Positions 25,685 through 34,198 of a DNA stretch of 64,000 nucleotides are shown in pieces. How positions within the stretch are numbered: position 1 is the stretch's first letter; every line of letters begins with the position of its first letter. The position numbers and the translations under genes were made by a program. Under the pieces are notes generated by a model. That model did not search any database and was not told where the DNA came from. It saw nothing but the letters and a program-made list of their open reading frames with translations. This stretch comes from an uncultured Bacteroidales bacterium (lineage in GTDB: Bacteria; Bacteroidota; Bacteroidia; Bacteroidales; Bacteroidaceae), in the NCBI GenBank assembly GCA_902787555.1, contig CADAGO010000006.1, positions 1 through 64,000 on the forward strand, in the 5' to 3' direction.

Positions 25685-26896
25685 ATGAAAAGAAACAAAG
25701 TATTAGTATGCATTCAGTCAGTCCTCCCCCGCGGGGGAGTTAGAGAGGGGCTGTTTTTTCTTTCCCTTCTTCTCCTCTCCTGCACCGCTAACTCGCAGAC
25801 CAACGGAAGCGATGAAGACACACTGACCGTCGATACCCCACAAGTCCACCATCTGTCGCTCCTCTTCGCAGGCGACCTCATGCAGCACGGACCGCAGATC
25901 AAAGGAGCACTCCAAGCCGACGGCACCTACGACTACACCGAATGCTTCCGATATATGAAGCAAGAGATCTCCGAAGCCGATGTAGCCATCGCAAACTTCG
26001 AGACCACCCTTGCCGACAAACCCTATACCGGCTACCCCACCTTCTGTGCCCCCGATGCCTTCCTGCGCGACTGCCAAAAGGCAGGGTTCGACATCATGCT
26101 CACAGCCAACAACCACACCTGCGACAAGGGAAAGAAAGGCATTGAGCGCACCATCCAGATGATGGACTCATTAGGAATGCCCCATCTCGGTTCCTACGTT
26201 AACGAGGGAGCACGCCGTGCCCAATACCCCTTCCTTCTCGAAAAGAACGGATTCCGTATCGTACTCCTCAACTACACCTATGGTACCAACGGCATTCCTG
26301 TACCCAAACCCAATATAGTCAACCCCATCGACACCACCATCATACGTCAGGACATCCAAGCCGCCAAGGCCATGAATCCAGATGCCATCATTGCCTTCAT
26401 GCATTGGGGAGTTGAATACACGATACGCCCGATTGCTTCACAAGTCACGATGGCCGACTGGCTATTACAGCAAGGTGTTACCCACATCATCGGAGGACAT
26501 CCCCATGTGGTCGAACCGATAGAACTGCGCGAGGATGACAACGGTGAAAAACATGTTGTAGCCTATTCGCTCGGAAACTTTGTTTCCAATCAATCTCAGG
26601 AATACACCTATGGAGGCATGCTCGTAAAACTAGAGTTAGAAAAAGACACAACTACACGTGTTGCCGACTGTAACTACTCTCTCTACTTTGTCACACGTCC
26701 TGCTATGTCTGGGCACAAGCAACACAGAGTATATCCCGTCAGCATTCCCGACTCACTTATCACCCGAGCCGAAGCCAAACTCCGCAACACCTTTATCAAT
26801 TCTATCCGTCCGTTCTTCGAAACCCACAACAAGAACGTACGCGAAGTTATGACCTTCGACATATCTTCATTCATTGAATCAGAGACAAACGACTAA
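25685..26896 (+). CDS. CapA-like (PGA_cap) lipoprotein
   Basis: A 403-residue protein of the poly-gamma-glutamate capsule biosynthesis CapA family, a metallophosphatase-like fold. Motifs in order are LLFAGDLMQHGPQIK (~60), DVAIANFETTLADKPYTGYPTF (~100), LTANNHTCDKGKKGI (~140), AFMHWGVEYTIRP (~238), IIGGHPHVVEPIE (~270) and YSLGNFVSNQ (~295). The lipobox is LLLLSC near residue 34. The N-terminal part of the signal peptide (VLPRGGVREGL) is encoded by a palindromic element, and no internal Met gives a shorter start. Family members occur widely outside capsule loci; here an envelope polymer or phosphoester role is inference. Confidence 0.88.
   Translation: MKRNKVLVCIQSVLPRGGVREGLFFLSLLLLSCTANSQTNGSDEDTLTVDTPQVHHLSLLFAGDLMQHGPQIKGALQADGTYDYTECFRYMKQEISEADVAIANFETTLADKPYTGYPTFCAPDAFLRDCQKAGFDIMLTANNHTCDKGKKGIERTIQMMDSLGMPHLGSYVNEGARRAQYPFLLEKNGFRIVLLNYTYGTNGIPVPKPNIVNPIDTTIIRQDIQAAKAMNPDAIIAFMHWGVEYTIRPIASQVTMADWLLQQGVTHIIGGHPHVVEPIELREDDNGEKHVVAYSLGNFVSNQSQEYTYGGMLVKLELEKDTTTRVADCNYSLYFVTRPAMSGHKQHRVYPVSIPDSLITRAEAKLRNTFINSIRPFFETHNKNVREVMTFDISSFIESETND
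25720..25753 (+). repeat. Palindromic element inside the CapA-like signal peptide
   Basis: CTCCCCCGCGGGGGAG is a perfect 16-bp palindrome followed by TTAGAGAGGGGCTG. It is the same layout as the 66-bp elements at 51685 and 53733 and the element at 33207. It encodes about ten residues between the basic start and the hydrophobic core. Confidence 0.7.
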
Positions 26897-26944
26897 GGTA
26901 TGTTACATACATGTGGTGGAAATCCAATAAAGAGAGCTCTTGAC

Positions 26945-26973
26945 TCAAATCTATAAGGATTTGAACGTTTTTT
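26945..26973 (+). terminator. Terminator of the DUF5715-truA-MG2-CapA operon
   Basis: TCAAATC pairs with GATTTGA across a 6-nt loop and is followed by ACGTTTTTT, a compact rho-independent terminator about 50 bases after the CapA-like stop. Confidence 0.65.
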
Positions 26974-27006
26974 GATAAACCTTATGATATATATATTGTA
27001 ACTTTG
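26971..27006 (+). promoter_or_regulatory. Promoter of the GH43-GH43-GH31 operon
   Basis: TTTG (26971-26974) and TAACTTTG (26999-27006) are separated by 24 bases, slightly long for the consensus. The first ATG is at 27086, so the leader is about 75 bases. Confidence 0.5.
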
Positions 27007-27085
27007 CAGGCAAAATGATAAGTTAACAATAGAGGTGCAAAAAAAAGAACGCCTAAACAATGTTGAATAGTAAATTGGATTAATT

Positions 27086-28609
27086 ATGAACTATACAAAA
27101 AGTACTTTTGCTGCTGCAGCACTGATGCTGACAACGAGCCTGATAGCTCAGAACCCTATCATTTGTGACCGATATACGGCTGACCCAGCACCATACGTGC
27201 ATGGTGATACGCTGTACTTATTTGTAGATCATGATGACGATGTAACTGAAAACGGGTATTTTACCATGAGAGACTGGCTACTGTATAGCACAGTTGATAT
27301 GGTGAACTGGACATATCTTGGTACGCCCATCACTCCGAAGCTGTTTACTTGGGCAAAGCAAGACAATGACTGCTGGGCAAGTCAATGTGTTGAACGCAAC
27401 GGACGTTGGTATTGGTATGTTACAGCAACAATCAAGGGACAAGCCTATCCTGGTATTGGTGTAGCCGTAGCGAACTCCCCTGCGGGTCCATACCGCGACC
27501 CCATCAAGAAACCACTGGTTCAGGGTTGGTTCAAGATTGACCCAACGGTATATATTGACGATAACGGACAAGCGTACCTCTTCTACGGCAACAACAACCT
27601 GTGGTATGTTAAGTTGAACAGAGGTATGACGTCGTTCACAGGCAGCGAGGTATCGGTAAACATCAAGAGTGAGGAGGCTTTCGGTCCATATAAGGGCTAT
27701 GAAGACAACGGAAATCCGAAACCCAACTTCGAGGAGGCTTCTTGGCTCTATAAAATGAACGGCAAATACTATTTGGAATATGCTGCTGGCGGAGTTCCTG
27801 AACATTGGGCATACTCAACTGCTGACAAAATCACCGGACCTTGGACCTATCAGGGCAAAGTGATGGGAGAAGCCAAAAACAGTTTTACGATTCACGGCGG
27901 CAGTGTTGACTACAAGGGACACAGCTATATGTTCTATCATAATGGTACTCTACCTGGCGGTGGCGGATTCAAACGATCGACTTGTGTTGAGGAATTTACA
28001 CGCAACGAGGACGGTAGCATTCCATTTATTCAGTTCACCACGAAGGGTGTGAATCCGATTCAGACCCTGAACCCATATGAACTGCAACAAGCAGAGACTA
28101 TCAACCAAAGTTCGGGCATCAAATGTGAAGGAGACTACAACGGATGCTACGTGACGAGCATTCATGCGAGCGACTATATCAAAGTGCGTAATGTGGACTT
28201 TGGTGCAATTGGTGCAGAGACATTTTCAGCACGCATAGCAGCAGCTGGAAGAGGTACGATGATTGTACGTACTGGTTCGAAGACCGGTTCCATCGTAGCA
28301 AGGGTACAGATACAATCTACAGGAGGACTAGACGTTTGGGAAGACATCAGCGTAAATACTACACGCACCGTAAAGGGCATACAAGACCTGTACTTTACAT
28401 TCACGGGTAGCACAACAGGGGCATCTATCCTCAATTTCGACACATGGCAGTTCAGTGAGCTTGGTAGTTCAGTGGAGTTTGTAGGCAATGACAAAACAAC
28501 AAATAAGGATAGGATTTATAACCTTTATGGTCAAAAACTCCAAAAAATAGACGATGCTCCACAAAAATCAATCATTATTACACCTCAAGGCAAGGTGTTC
28601 AAAAAATAA
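27086..28609 (+). CDS. Secreted GH43 enzyme with CBM6-like domain and sorting-type tail
   Basis: A 507-residue protein with signal peptide MNYTKSTFAAAALMLTTSLIAQ. The GH43 propeller (~25-320) has the general base Asp33 in TADPAPYV, modulating Asp152 in FKIDPTVY and acid Glu in NFEEASW (Glu216/217). Residues ~335-460 form a CBM6-like jelly roll (ESINQSSGIKCEG-type start, YIKVRNVDFG, DLYFTFTG). A tail ends DRIYNLYGQKLQK..GKVFKK. The architecture matches arabinoxylan arabinofuranohydrolases and beta-xylosidases that act on xylan side chains. It opens an operon with a second GH43 and a GH31. Exact specificity is inference. Confidence 0.92.
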   Translation: MNYTKSTFAAAALMLTTSLIAQNPIICDRYTADPAPYVHGDTLYLFVDHDDDVTENGYFTMRDWLLYSTVDMVNWTYLGTPITPKLFTWAKQDNDCWASQCVERNGRWYWYVTATIKGQAYPGIGVAVANSPAGPYRDPIKKPLVQGWFKIDPTVYIDDNGQAYLFYGNNNLWYVKLNRGMTSFTGSEVSVNIKSEEAFGPYKGYEDNGNPKPNFEEASWLYKMNGKYYLEYAAGGVPEHWAYSTADKITGPWTYQGKVMGEAKNSFTIHGGSVDYKGHSYMFYHNGTLPGGGGFKRSTCVEEFTRNEDGSIPFIQFTTKGVNPIQTLNPYELQQAETINQSSGIKCEGDYNGCYVTSIHASDYIKVRNVDFGAIGAETFSARIAAAGRGTMIVRTGSKTGSIVARVQIQSTGGLDVWEDISVNTTRTVKGIQDLYFTFTGSTTGASILNFDTWQFSELGSSVEFVGNDKTTNKDRIYNLYGQKLQKIDDAPQKSIIITPQGKVFKK

Positions 28610-28648
28610 TTACTAAATTTGCACCGCAAATCTTTAACAATCACGAAT

Positions 28649-30241
28649 ATGAAACTGAAATCTACTTTTGTAGTCATAGCACTACTCGCAAGCCTAAGTA
28701 TCAATACCGCTCAGGCACAAACCACAAAAATGGTTAATCCACTTACTTACACAGACATTCCTGATAATGATGTGATACGTGTGGGTGACGACTTCTATAT
28801 GGTCAGCACAACGATGTTCTTCTGTCCAGGTGCGCCTATCATGCACTCTAAGGACTTGGTACACTGGAGAATCATCAGCTACATTTACGATTATATTGCA
28901 GACGATGACATTTATAACCTGCGCAATGGAAAGGATGCGTATGGAAAAGGTCAGTGGGCTACAACCCTGCGTTACCACAACGGTATGTTCTATGCACTGT
29001 TTATCGCAAATGACCAGCACAAGACTTACGTATATCGAACAACAGACATCACTAAGAGCAATTGGGAACGCAACGAAATCGAAGGAGCATTCTTCCACGA
29101 TGCGTCACTGTTATTTGACAACGACGGTAAGGTTTATGTGGTGTATGGAAACGGAGAACTTCGCATCACAGAGCTGACTCCCGACCTCAAGGCTGTAAAA
29201 CAAGGAGGAGTGAACCAAGTGCTCATTAACACACCTCGTCAGGGTTTTGGACTGAGAGCTGAAGGTGCCCATTTCTATCATATCGGCGATTACTACTACG
29301 TGCTCGTGATTGACTGGCCAAGCGGAAAGCCACGTACAGAACGCTGCTTCCGCAGTAAGACACTTCTCGGCGAGTATGAAGAGAAGATTGTACTTCAGGG
29401 TGCATTCGACGGACGTGGTGACGGTGTGGCTCAAGGTGCTATCTTCGATACTCCGAAGGGCGACTGGTATGGCGTTATCTTCCAAGACCACGGAGGTGTA
29501 GGACGTGTCCCTACCCTTCAGCCAATGAAATGGGTAGATGGTTGGCCAATTCTCGGTGATAACACTATCCCTGTAAAGGAATTTGATGTAAACCTCGCTC
29601 CATACGGTGAAGACCATATATGGGCCAGCGACGAATTCAATTATAAATCGAACGATGAACTGGATCTTGTATGGCAATGGAACCACAAACCAATCAATGC
29701 AGATTGGTCAGTAACAGCACGCAAGGGTTGGCTGAGACTCACCACAAGTCAGTTGGCTACAAATCTGTTCAACGCACGCAATACACTCTGCCAACGTACA
29801 GTAGGACCTCGTTGCATGAATGAGACCGTGCTCGATGCATCAGGAATGAAACCAGGCGACAAAGCGGGATTGGCTGCTTTTCAAAGCAACTTCTGCTCAA
29901 TCGGCGTAGAAGTGGACGATGCAGGCAAACGTTTCATCGTAGCTACAAGCGGCTCACGTCGTGATGCCAAGGAAGTGCTGCGTATGCCCCTCAAAGGCAA
30001 GAAGGTGTGGTTGCGCATGAAATATGTATTTACCCCTCAGGCTGACGACTCTTGTGGACCAGACAAGGCATTCATGAGTTATTCGACTGATGGAAAGCGT
30101 TGGGTAGATGTTGACAATCAGTTGCAGATGCGATTCACTCTCGACTTCTTCATTGGCTATAAGGCTGCACTCTATAACTATCCAACAAAGCAGACGGGTG
30201 GTCATGCAGACTTTGACTATTTCCACCAGTGGACATATTAA
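28649..30241 (+). CDS. Secreted GH43 enzyme (beta-xylosidase/arabinofuranosidase type)
   Basis: The ATG at 28649 opens the signal peptide MKLKSTFVVIALLASLSINTAQAQ, 39 bases after the previous stop. The propeller shows IPDNDVIRVG with candidate general base Asp39/Asp41, modulating Asp151 in FFHDASLLF and acid Glu205 in RAEGAHFY. The C-terminal ~200 residues form the beta-sandwich found in GH43 xylosidases (DLVWQWNHKPINADWSV at its start). The DND triplet replaces the more usual DPD, so the base residue deserves checking. As the second GH43 of the operon it probably removes a different xylose or arabinose linkage than its neighbour. Confidence 0.9.
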   Translation: MKLKSTFVVIALLASLSINTAQAQTTKMVNPLTYTDIPDNDVIRVGDDFYMVSTTMFFCPGAPIMHSKDLVHWRIISYIYDYIADDDIYNLRNGKDAYGKGQWATTLRYHNGMFYALFIANDQHKTYVYRTTDITKSNWERNEIEGAFFHDASLLFDNDGKVYVVYGNGELRITELTPDLKAVKQGGVNQVLINTPRQGFGLRAEGAHFYHIGDYYYVLVIDWPSGKPRTERCFRSKTLLGEYEEKIVLQGAFDGRGDGVAQGAIFDTPKGDWYGVIFQDHGGVGRVPTLQPMKWVDGWPILGDNTIPVKEFDVNLAPYGEDHIWASDEFNYKSNDELDLVWQWNHKPINADWSVTARKGWLRLTTSQLATNLFNARNTLCQRTVGPRCMNETVLDASGMKPGDKAGLAAFQSNFCSIGVEVDDAGKRFIVATSGSRRDAKEVLRMPLKGKKVWLRMKYVFTPQADDSCGPDKAFMSYSTDGKRWVDVDNQLQMRFTLDFFIGYKAALYNYPTKQTGGHADFDYFHQWTY

Positions 30242-30318
30242 AAACAACACCCCCACCCTCTTAGGAGTAGAGATATCATTCGTAAAAAGTAAAGAATTTA
30301 GATTGTGAATTAAGGATA

Positions 30319-32592
30319 ATGAAAAAAACAATATTACTGACAGCAATGTTCTTATGTTTTATAGGCATTGCTGTTGCCAATAACATAGACGAGGCATACG
30401 GTTTTACCATTTTCACTAAAAACGGCAAAGTACGTATTATCCCATTGGCTGACAATGCTGTAAGAATTCGAGCATACAATACAGATGCACCTCAGTTGGA
30501 TGAATTAATCTATACAGAGAACTTCAAACTACCTAAGTGGAAGACAGACGTAAACGCAACCTTCACAAAAGTGAAATTGAAAGGGATGAGTGTGGAGTAC
30601 AACAAATGGACAGACCAACTCATCTTCTTCGACAGTAAAGGGAAAAAGATTCTCGAAGAAGTGGCATATACAGGCAGGGAATTGAAACAGAGCGAATTGG
30701 TCGATGGTACAAACAAATGGGTGAAAGCATCGCAGTCATTCGTCTCCCCTACTGATGAATTCCTGTTCGGTACGGGACAATTCCAGGACGGCTATCTGAA
30801 CATACGAGGATTGACTCGCCGACTGACTCAGGTGAACACTCAGATTGCAGTACCTTTCGTGCTTTCGAGCAAAGGCTATGGACTGCTGTGGAACAACTAC
30901 GGACTGACTGACTTCAACCCATCGACCAACAGCGCAGTGTTGCAAGGAACAGACGAGCAAGGGAATGTGATTGAGGTAAACACAACAAGTACGACAGGTA
31001 CGGTTCGCGAACGCCGAGTATCAGACTCGTTCAAAGCCGACATCACGATTGACGAAGAAGGCGACTATTCATTCTTGCTTGACGTAGGACAGAAGATGGC
31101 TCGCAAACTCTATCTGGCAGTCGACGGAAAAGCTATCATCGACCTTAACAACACATGGTTGCCCCCTACAGGCTCTACGATGTATCACCTTAGCAAAGGA
31201 AAGCACCAGTTGACTGTGAAAGGTGTGAGAGGCGACAGACCAACCGTTTCATGGCGTAAGGAAAACGGAACCACCATGTTCCACTCTCCTGTAGCTGCAG
31301 GTATCGACTACACCGTATTTGCAGGAAATGCAGATCAGGTGATTAAAACCTATCGTCAGCTGACAGGTAAAGCACCTCAGATTGCTGAATACATGTTGGG
31401 CTATGTTCATTGCCGTGAACGCTATGACACCCAAAAGGATTTGATGGAGAATGCACACAAGTTCCGCGATAAGAACATTCCTATCGACGTCATCGTGCAA
31501 GACTGGCAATGGTGGGGTAAGTATGGATGGAATGCAATGCAATGGGACGAAGGAAAATATCCGGATGCAGCAGGAATGGTTCGTGAGTTGCACGACATGA
31601 ACATCAAGTTCATGCTGTCTGTATGGTCGAAAGTCGATAAGAGCTCTGCACTTGGAAAAGAACTACAGCAGCGAGGCGCTTATATCGAAGGAACCGACTG
31701 GATAGACTTCTTCAAACCAGCTGTGACCGAGTATTATTGGCAGCAATTCAGTCAGAGAATCCTGAAGCCCTATGATATCGATATCTGGTGGTTTGATGCA
31801 ACAGAGCCTGAGAACGACGACATTCATGGCAGACGTGTTGGTGACCGTCAGATGCCAGGCGATATCTATCGCAACGTGTATCCACTCAAAGTCATTCACA
31901 CGATGTACAATGGTCTGCTACGCGACGATGTAGGACGAATACCATCTATCCTCACACGTTCAGCCTTCTCTGGCATGCAGCGCTACAATGCGGTTGTATG
32001 GAGTGGCGATGTAGGAAACGATATGGACTGTCTGCGTCGTCAGATAGCAGGTGGACTGAACTACGTAGCAACAGGTATGCCTTGGTGGACTTATGATGCA
32101 GGTGGTTTCTTCCGTCCAGGCAATCAATACTCAGACCGTGCTTACCAGCTTCGAATGCTGCGATGGATTGAAACAAGTGTATTCTTGCCCATCATGCGTG
32201 TACACGGTTACCAAAGCCGTACTGAACCATGGCAGTACCCAGCTGATATCGAGAAGATGTTTGTCGACTGCATCAAGGAACGTCAGGAACTGCTTCCATA
32301 CATCAAGGATTGTGCCCGTCGTGTAGCTACAGAAGACTATACCCTGATGCGTCCGCTCGTCTTTGACTTCTGTGAAGATACAGAGGCATTGCGTCAAGAA
32401 ACAGAATACATGTTCGGCCCTAAGTATCTGGTATGTCCTATAACGGCTGACAACGTAAACGAATGGAAAGTCTATCTGCCCAAAAACAAACGTGGATGGA
32501 CACACCGCTATACAGGCCAGCACTACTCAGGCGGTCAATATGTCACTGTGCCTGTTTCGCTTGACCACATCCCCGTGTTCGAACGCAACTAA
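30319..32592 (+). CDS. Secreted GH31 alpha-xylosidase with PA14-like insert
   Basis: A 757-residue GH31 enzyme with signal peptide MKKTILLTAMFLCFIGIAVA. The N-terminal beta domain is interrupted at ~240-315 by a PA14-like module (DGKAIIDLNNTWLPP), as in alpha-xylosidases active on xyloglucan oligosaccharides. The TIM barrel has IDVIVQDWQWWGKYGW (~395), the nucleophile Asp493 in WWFDATEPEND and the acid/base Asp564 in WSGDVGNDM. The family retains configuration and removes non-reducing alpha-xylose. With two GH43 enzymes in front, the operon is suited to debranching arabinoxylan or xyloglucan. Starch-type alpha-glucosidase activity is less likely given the TEPE motif and insert. Confidence 0.92.
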   Translation: MKKTILLTAMFLCFIGIAVANNIDEAYGFTIFTKNGKVRIIPLADNAVRIRAYNTDAPQLDELIYTENFKLPKWKTDVNATFTKVKLKGMSVEYNKWTDQLIFFDSKGKKILEEVAYTGRELKQSELVDGTNKWVKASQSFVSPTDEFLFGTGQFQDGYLNIRGLTRRLTQVNTQIAVPFVLSSKGYGLLWNNYGLTDFNPSTNSAVLQGTDEQGNVIEVNTTSTTGTVRERRVSDSFKADITIDEEGDYSFLLDVGQKMARKLYLAVDGKAIIDLNNTWLPPTGSTMYHLSKGKHQLTVKGVRGDRPTVSWRKENGTTMFHSPVAAGIDYTVFAGNADQVIKTYRQLTGKAPQIAEYMLGYVHCRERYDTQKDLMENAHKFRDKNIPIDVIVQDWQWWGKYGWNAMQWDEGKYPDAAGMVRELHDMNIKFMLSVWSKVDKSSALGKELQQRGAYIEGTDWIDFFKPAVTEYYWQQFSQRILKPYDIDIWWFDATEPENDDIHGRRVGDRQMPGDIYRNVYPLKVIHTMYNGLLRDDVGRIPSILTRSAFSGMQRYNAVVWSGDVGNDMDCLRRQIAGGLNYVATGMPWWTYDAGGFFRPGNQYSDRAYQLRMLRWIETSVFLPIMRVHGYQSRTEPWQYPADIEKMFVDCIKERQELLPYIKDCARRVATEDYTLMRPLVFDFCEDTEALRQETEYMFGPKYLVCPITADNVNEWKVYLPKNKRGWTHRYTGQHYSGGQYVTVPVSLDHIPVFERN

Positions 32593-32607
32593 TCCCTATA
32601 ATAAAAG

Positions 32608-32646
32608 CATCTTTCGCCAAGCATGTAGCAGCGAAAGATGTTTTTT
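32608..32646 (+). terminator. Terminator of the GH43-GH43-GH31 operon
   Basis: A perfect 10-bp stem CATCTTTCGC/GCGAAAGATG (32608-32617, 32631-32640) with a 13-nt loop is followed directly by TTTTTT. Confidence 0.85.
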
Positions 32647-32664
32647 GCATTGCCTGCTTCTTTT

Positions 32665-32708
32665 TTGCTAGAGTACACTCCGTCACTTGCTGGAGTGTAC
32701 TCTAGCAA
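32665..32708 (+). repeat. 17-bp inverted repeat with competing hairpins
   Basis: Perfect 17-bp arms TTGCTAGAGTACACTCC / GGAGTGTACTCTAGCAA (32665-32681, 32692-32708) with a 10-nt loop. The loop sequence CACTTGCT can instead pair with AGCAAGTG just outside the right arm, giving two mutually exclusive hairpins. A related core lies at 56166-56194. Confidence 0.85.
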
Positions 32709-32837
32709 GTGTTCGACTGCACACCAGCAATTCAAAGAGTTTGCACGCAGAATTCGAAGGATTTGGTGCTTGCAAACATTGTGAATTCTGCGATTTAACG
32801 AGAACAAAGCCATACTTGTATGAACTTTGTCGAGTGA

Positions 32838-32865
32838 TAGCAGAATTGGCCGGCCAATTCTGCTA
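32838..32865. repeat. Perfect 28-bp palindrome
   Basis: A 28-bp sequence identical to its own reverse complement, with TAGCAGAATTGGCC as the left half, centred on the GGCCGGCC NotI-like core. It sits amid further inverted repeats (CGCAGAATTC at 32746-32755 with GAATTCTGCG at 32783-32792; GTTTGCA/TGCAAAC at 32739 and 32771). Right after it begins the open frame of the surface-protein fragment. Confidence 0.9.
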
Positions 32866-33206
32866 AAATTCGATCCGTATTTAGGCTTGAAATAACCTAT
32901 ACGATTGAAGGCGACGAGATATGCTCTATTGTCAAAATAGGCAAGAAACAATATTTTGACTGCACAGGCGAAGGAGTAGTTGTGATTATTGCAATTCAGG
33001 AGGGTAACAAAAAATACTGGCAGAGCACGAAGAATTATAAGCCAATTGTTATCCAGTCTTCATCGGGTATCGAAGACCTCGCATTAGATGGTGACAAAGA
33101 CACGAAGATATACGATGTTGCAGGCAATCGTGTCGGCGAGTTGAAGAAAGGTATCAATATCATTAAGATGAGTAACGGAACCACAAAGAAGGTGATGGTG
33201 AAATAA
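32841..33206 (+). pseudogene. C-terminal remnant of a secreted Ig-like surface protein
   Basis: An open frame from a TAG just upstream at 32838 to the stop at 33206, with a GTG start possible at 32982. The visible protein FRLEITYTIEGDEICSIV..FDCTGEGVVVIIAIQEGN reads as the end of a bacterial Ig-like repeat. It continues into a sorting-type tail, SSSGIEDLALDGDKDTKIYDVAGNRVGELKKGINIIKMS..VMVK. The rest of the parent gene is absent and the region before it is dominated by palindromes, so this is best read as a gene cut off by repeat-associated deletion. Expression as a short protein from 32982 cannot be excluded but would lack a signal peptide. Confidence 0.65.
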
Positions 33207-33247
33207 ATCAGCCCCCTCTTATCCCCTTATTAGGGGAAGATGGGGAA
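33207..33247 (-). repeat. Palindromic element abutting the remnant's stop codon
   Basis: On the minus strand CTTCCCCTAATAAGGGGAT followed by AAGAGGGGGCTG, the same layout as the other G/C elements in this window. It begins directly after the stop codon at 33204-33206. Confidence 0.65.
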
Positions 33248-33275
33248 AAAATGTAATAATGCAATAAATGAATCA

Positions 33276-33303
33276 ATCAGCGCACGGTTTCCCATGCGCT
33301 GAT
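33276..33303 (+). terminator. Hairpin in the 33207-33512 gap
   Basis: ATCAGCGCA/TGCGCTGAT, a 9-bp stem with a 10-nt loop, followed by AAATTTT. The rest of this gap holds the element above, a short GCCG..CGGC hairpin near 33359 and the promoter at 33475. Confidence 0.5.
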
Positions 33304-33474
33304 AAATTTTGTGGCATTGCCCTATATTATTAGGACTTACATCCTATCCTGAATTATGCCGCACCTTCGGCGCCAAGTAAAATGGTTTTCATTGATTTTC
33401 TGTGTTAAAAATGTTTTTTTGCATAGAAAAGCAATATTTTTGCAGATTACGATGGCGGTTCGGCATTTTTTTCT

Positions 33475-33482
33475 TACCTTTG
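33475..33482 (+). promoter_or_regulatory. -7 box of the 33513-36497 operon
   Basis: TACCTTTG, 30 bases before the ATG at 33513. The nearest TTTG (33439-33442) is 32 bases away, too far for the consensus, so support is partial. Confidence 0.5.
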
Positions 33483-33512
33483 CATTTTGAAAACAATTAT
33501 TTTTAATTGAAA

Positions 33513-34157
33513 ATGGGATTAGCAGATTTTTTTAAAAAGAAGCAGAAAGCGAATGTCGGCGGAATGGAAGACTTCATGACCTTGATCAGGGTGTACTTCC
33601 AAAGCGTATTGGCTGCGAATCTGGGTATCTCCAATGTGGCAGCCCTACCCGATTTGATTGCATTCAAACGCTCTCTCCACGTTGCTACTGTGAATAATAA
33701 ATTAGGTGTCGGAGAGAAAAAAGCATGTCAGAAGATGCTACAGGACCTCTATGGTATCAGCGACAACTTCTTCAAGGAAATCGACCAAAGCATCAAGAAG
33801 AGTTGCAAGAACCCGAACGATGTCCGAAACTATATGTTCCTCTTCTCAGGATTCACTCAAGACCTGATGATGCTGGTGGGCAACCTAATGAAATGGAAGT
33901 TCCGCATTCCTTCCTTCCTGAAGAAAGCATTGAAGGTGATGGTAGAGAAAACGGTGAACGACATCTTTACGAAAAACGATTGGAGCGACGACGGTGTACG
34001 CAAGACCGTTGCTTCAGTGCGTAAGTATCAGAAAACGTTAGGATTCTCTCAAGCATGGATCAATGAGTACGTTTACAACGTCATCACCCTAGCGAAGAAA
34101 GAACCTAAACCCTCTCAAGAAGAGATGGAGAAAGCAGAAAACAAAATGAAGAAATAG
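33513..34157 (+). CDS. Conserved hypothetical helical protein
   Basis: The ATG at 33513 (MGLADFFKKKQKANVGG) is preferred to an in-frame TTG six bases earlier. The 214-residue protein is mostly alpha-helical and basic, without signal peptide or membrane segments, and contains LIRVYFQSVLAANLGISNVAALPDL, LGVGEKKACQKMLQDLYG and a lysine/glutamate-rich C terminus. I do not recognise a family. Its position upstream of a coiled-coil gene, zapA and rny suggests a cytoplasmic role near cell division or RNA turnover, but nothing in the sequence establishes one. Confidence 0.75.
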   Translation: MGLADFFKKKQKANVGGMEDFMTLIRVYFQSVLAANLGISNVAALPDLIAFKRSLHVATVNNKLGVGEKKACQKMLQDLYGISDNFFKEIDQSIKKSCKNPNDVRNYMFLFSGFTQDLMMLVGNLMKWKFRIPSFLKKALKVMVEKTVNDIFTKNDWSDDGVRKTVASVRKYQKTLGFSQAWINEYVYNVITLAKKEPKPSQEEMEKAENKMKK

Positions 34158-34198
34158 ACATACAAAACCGATAGTGTAGCGTTTAAAGATTATCAGAC

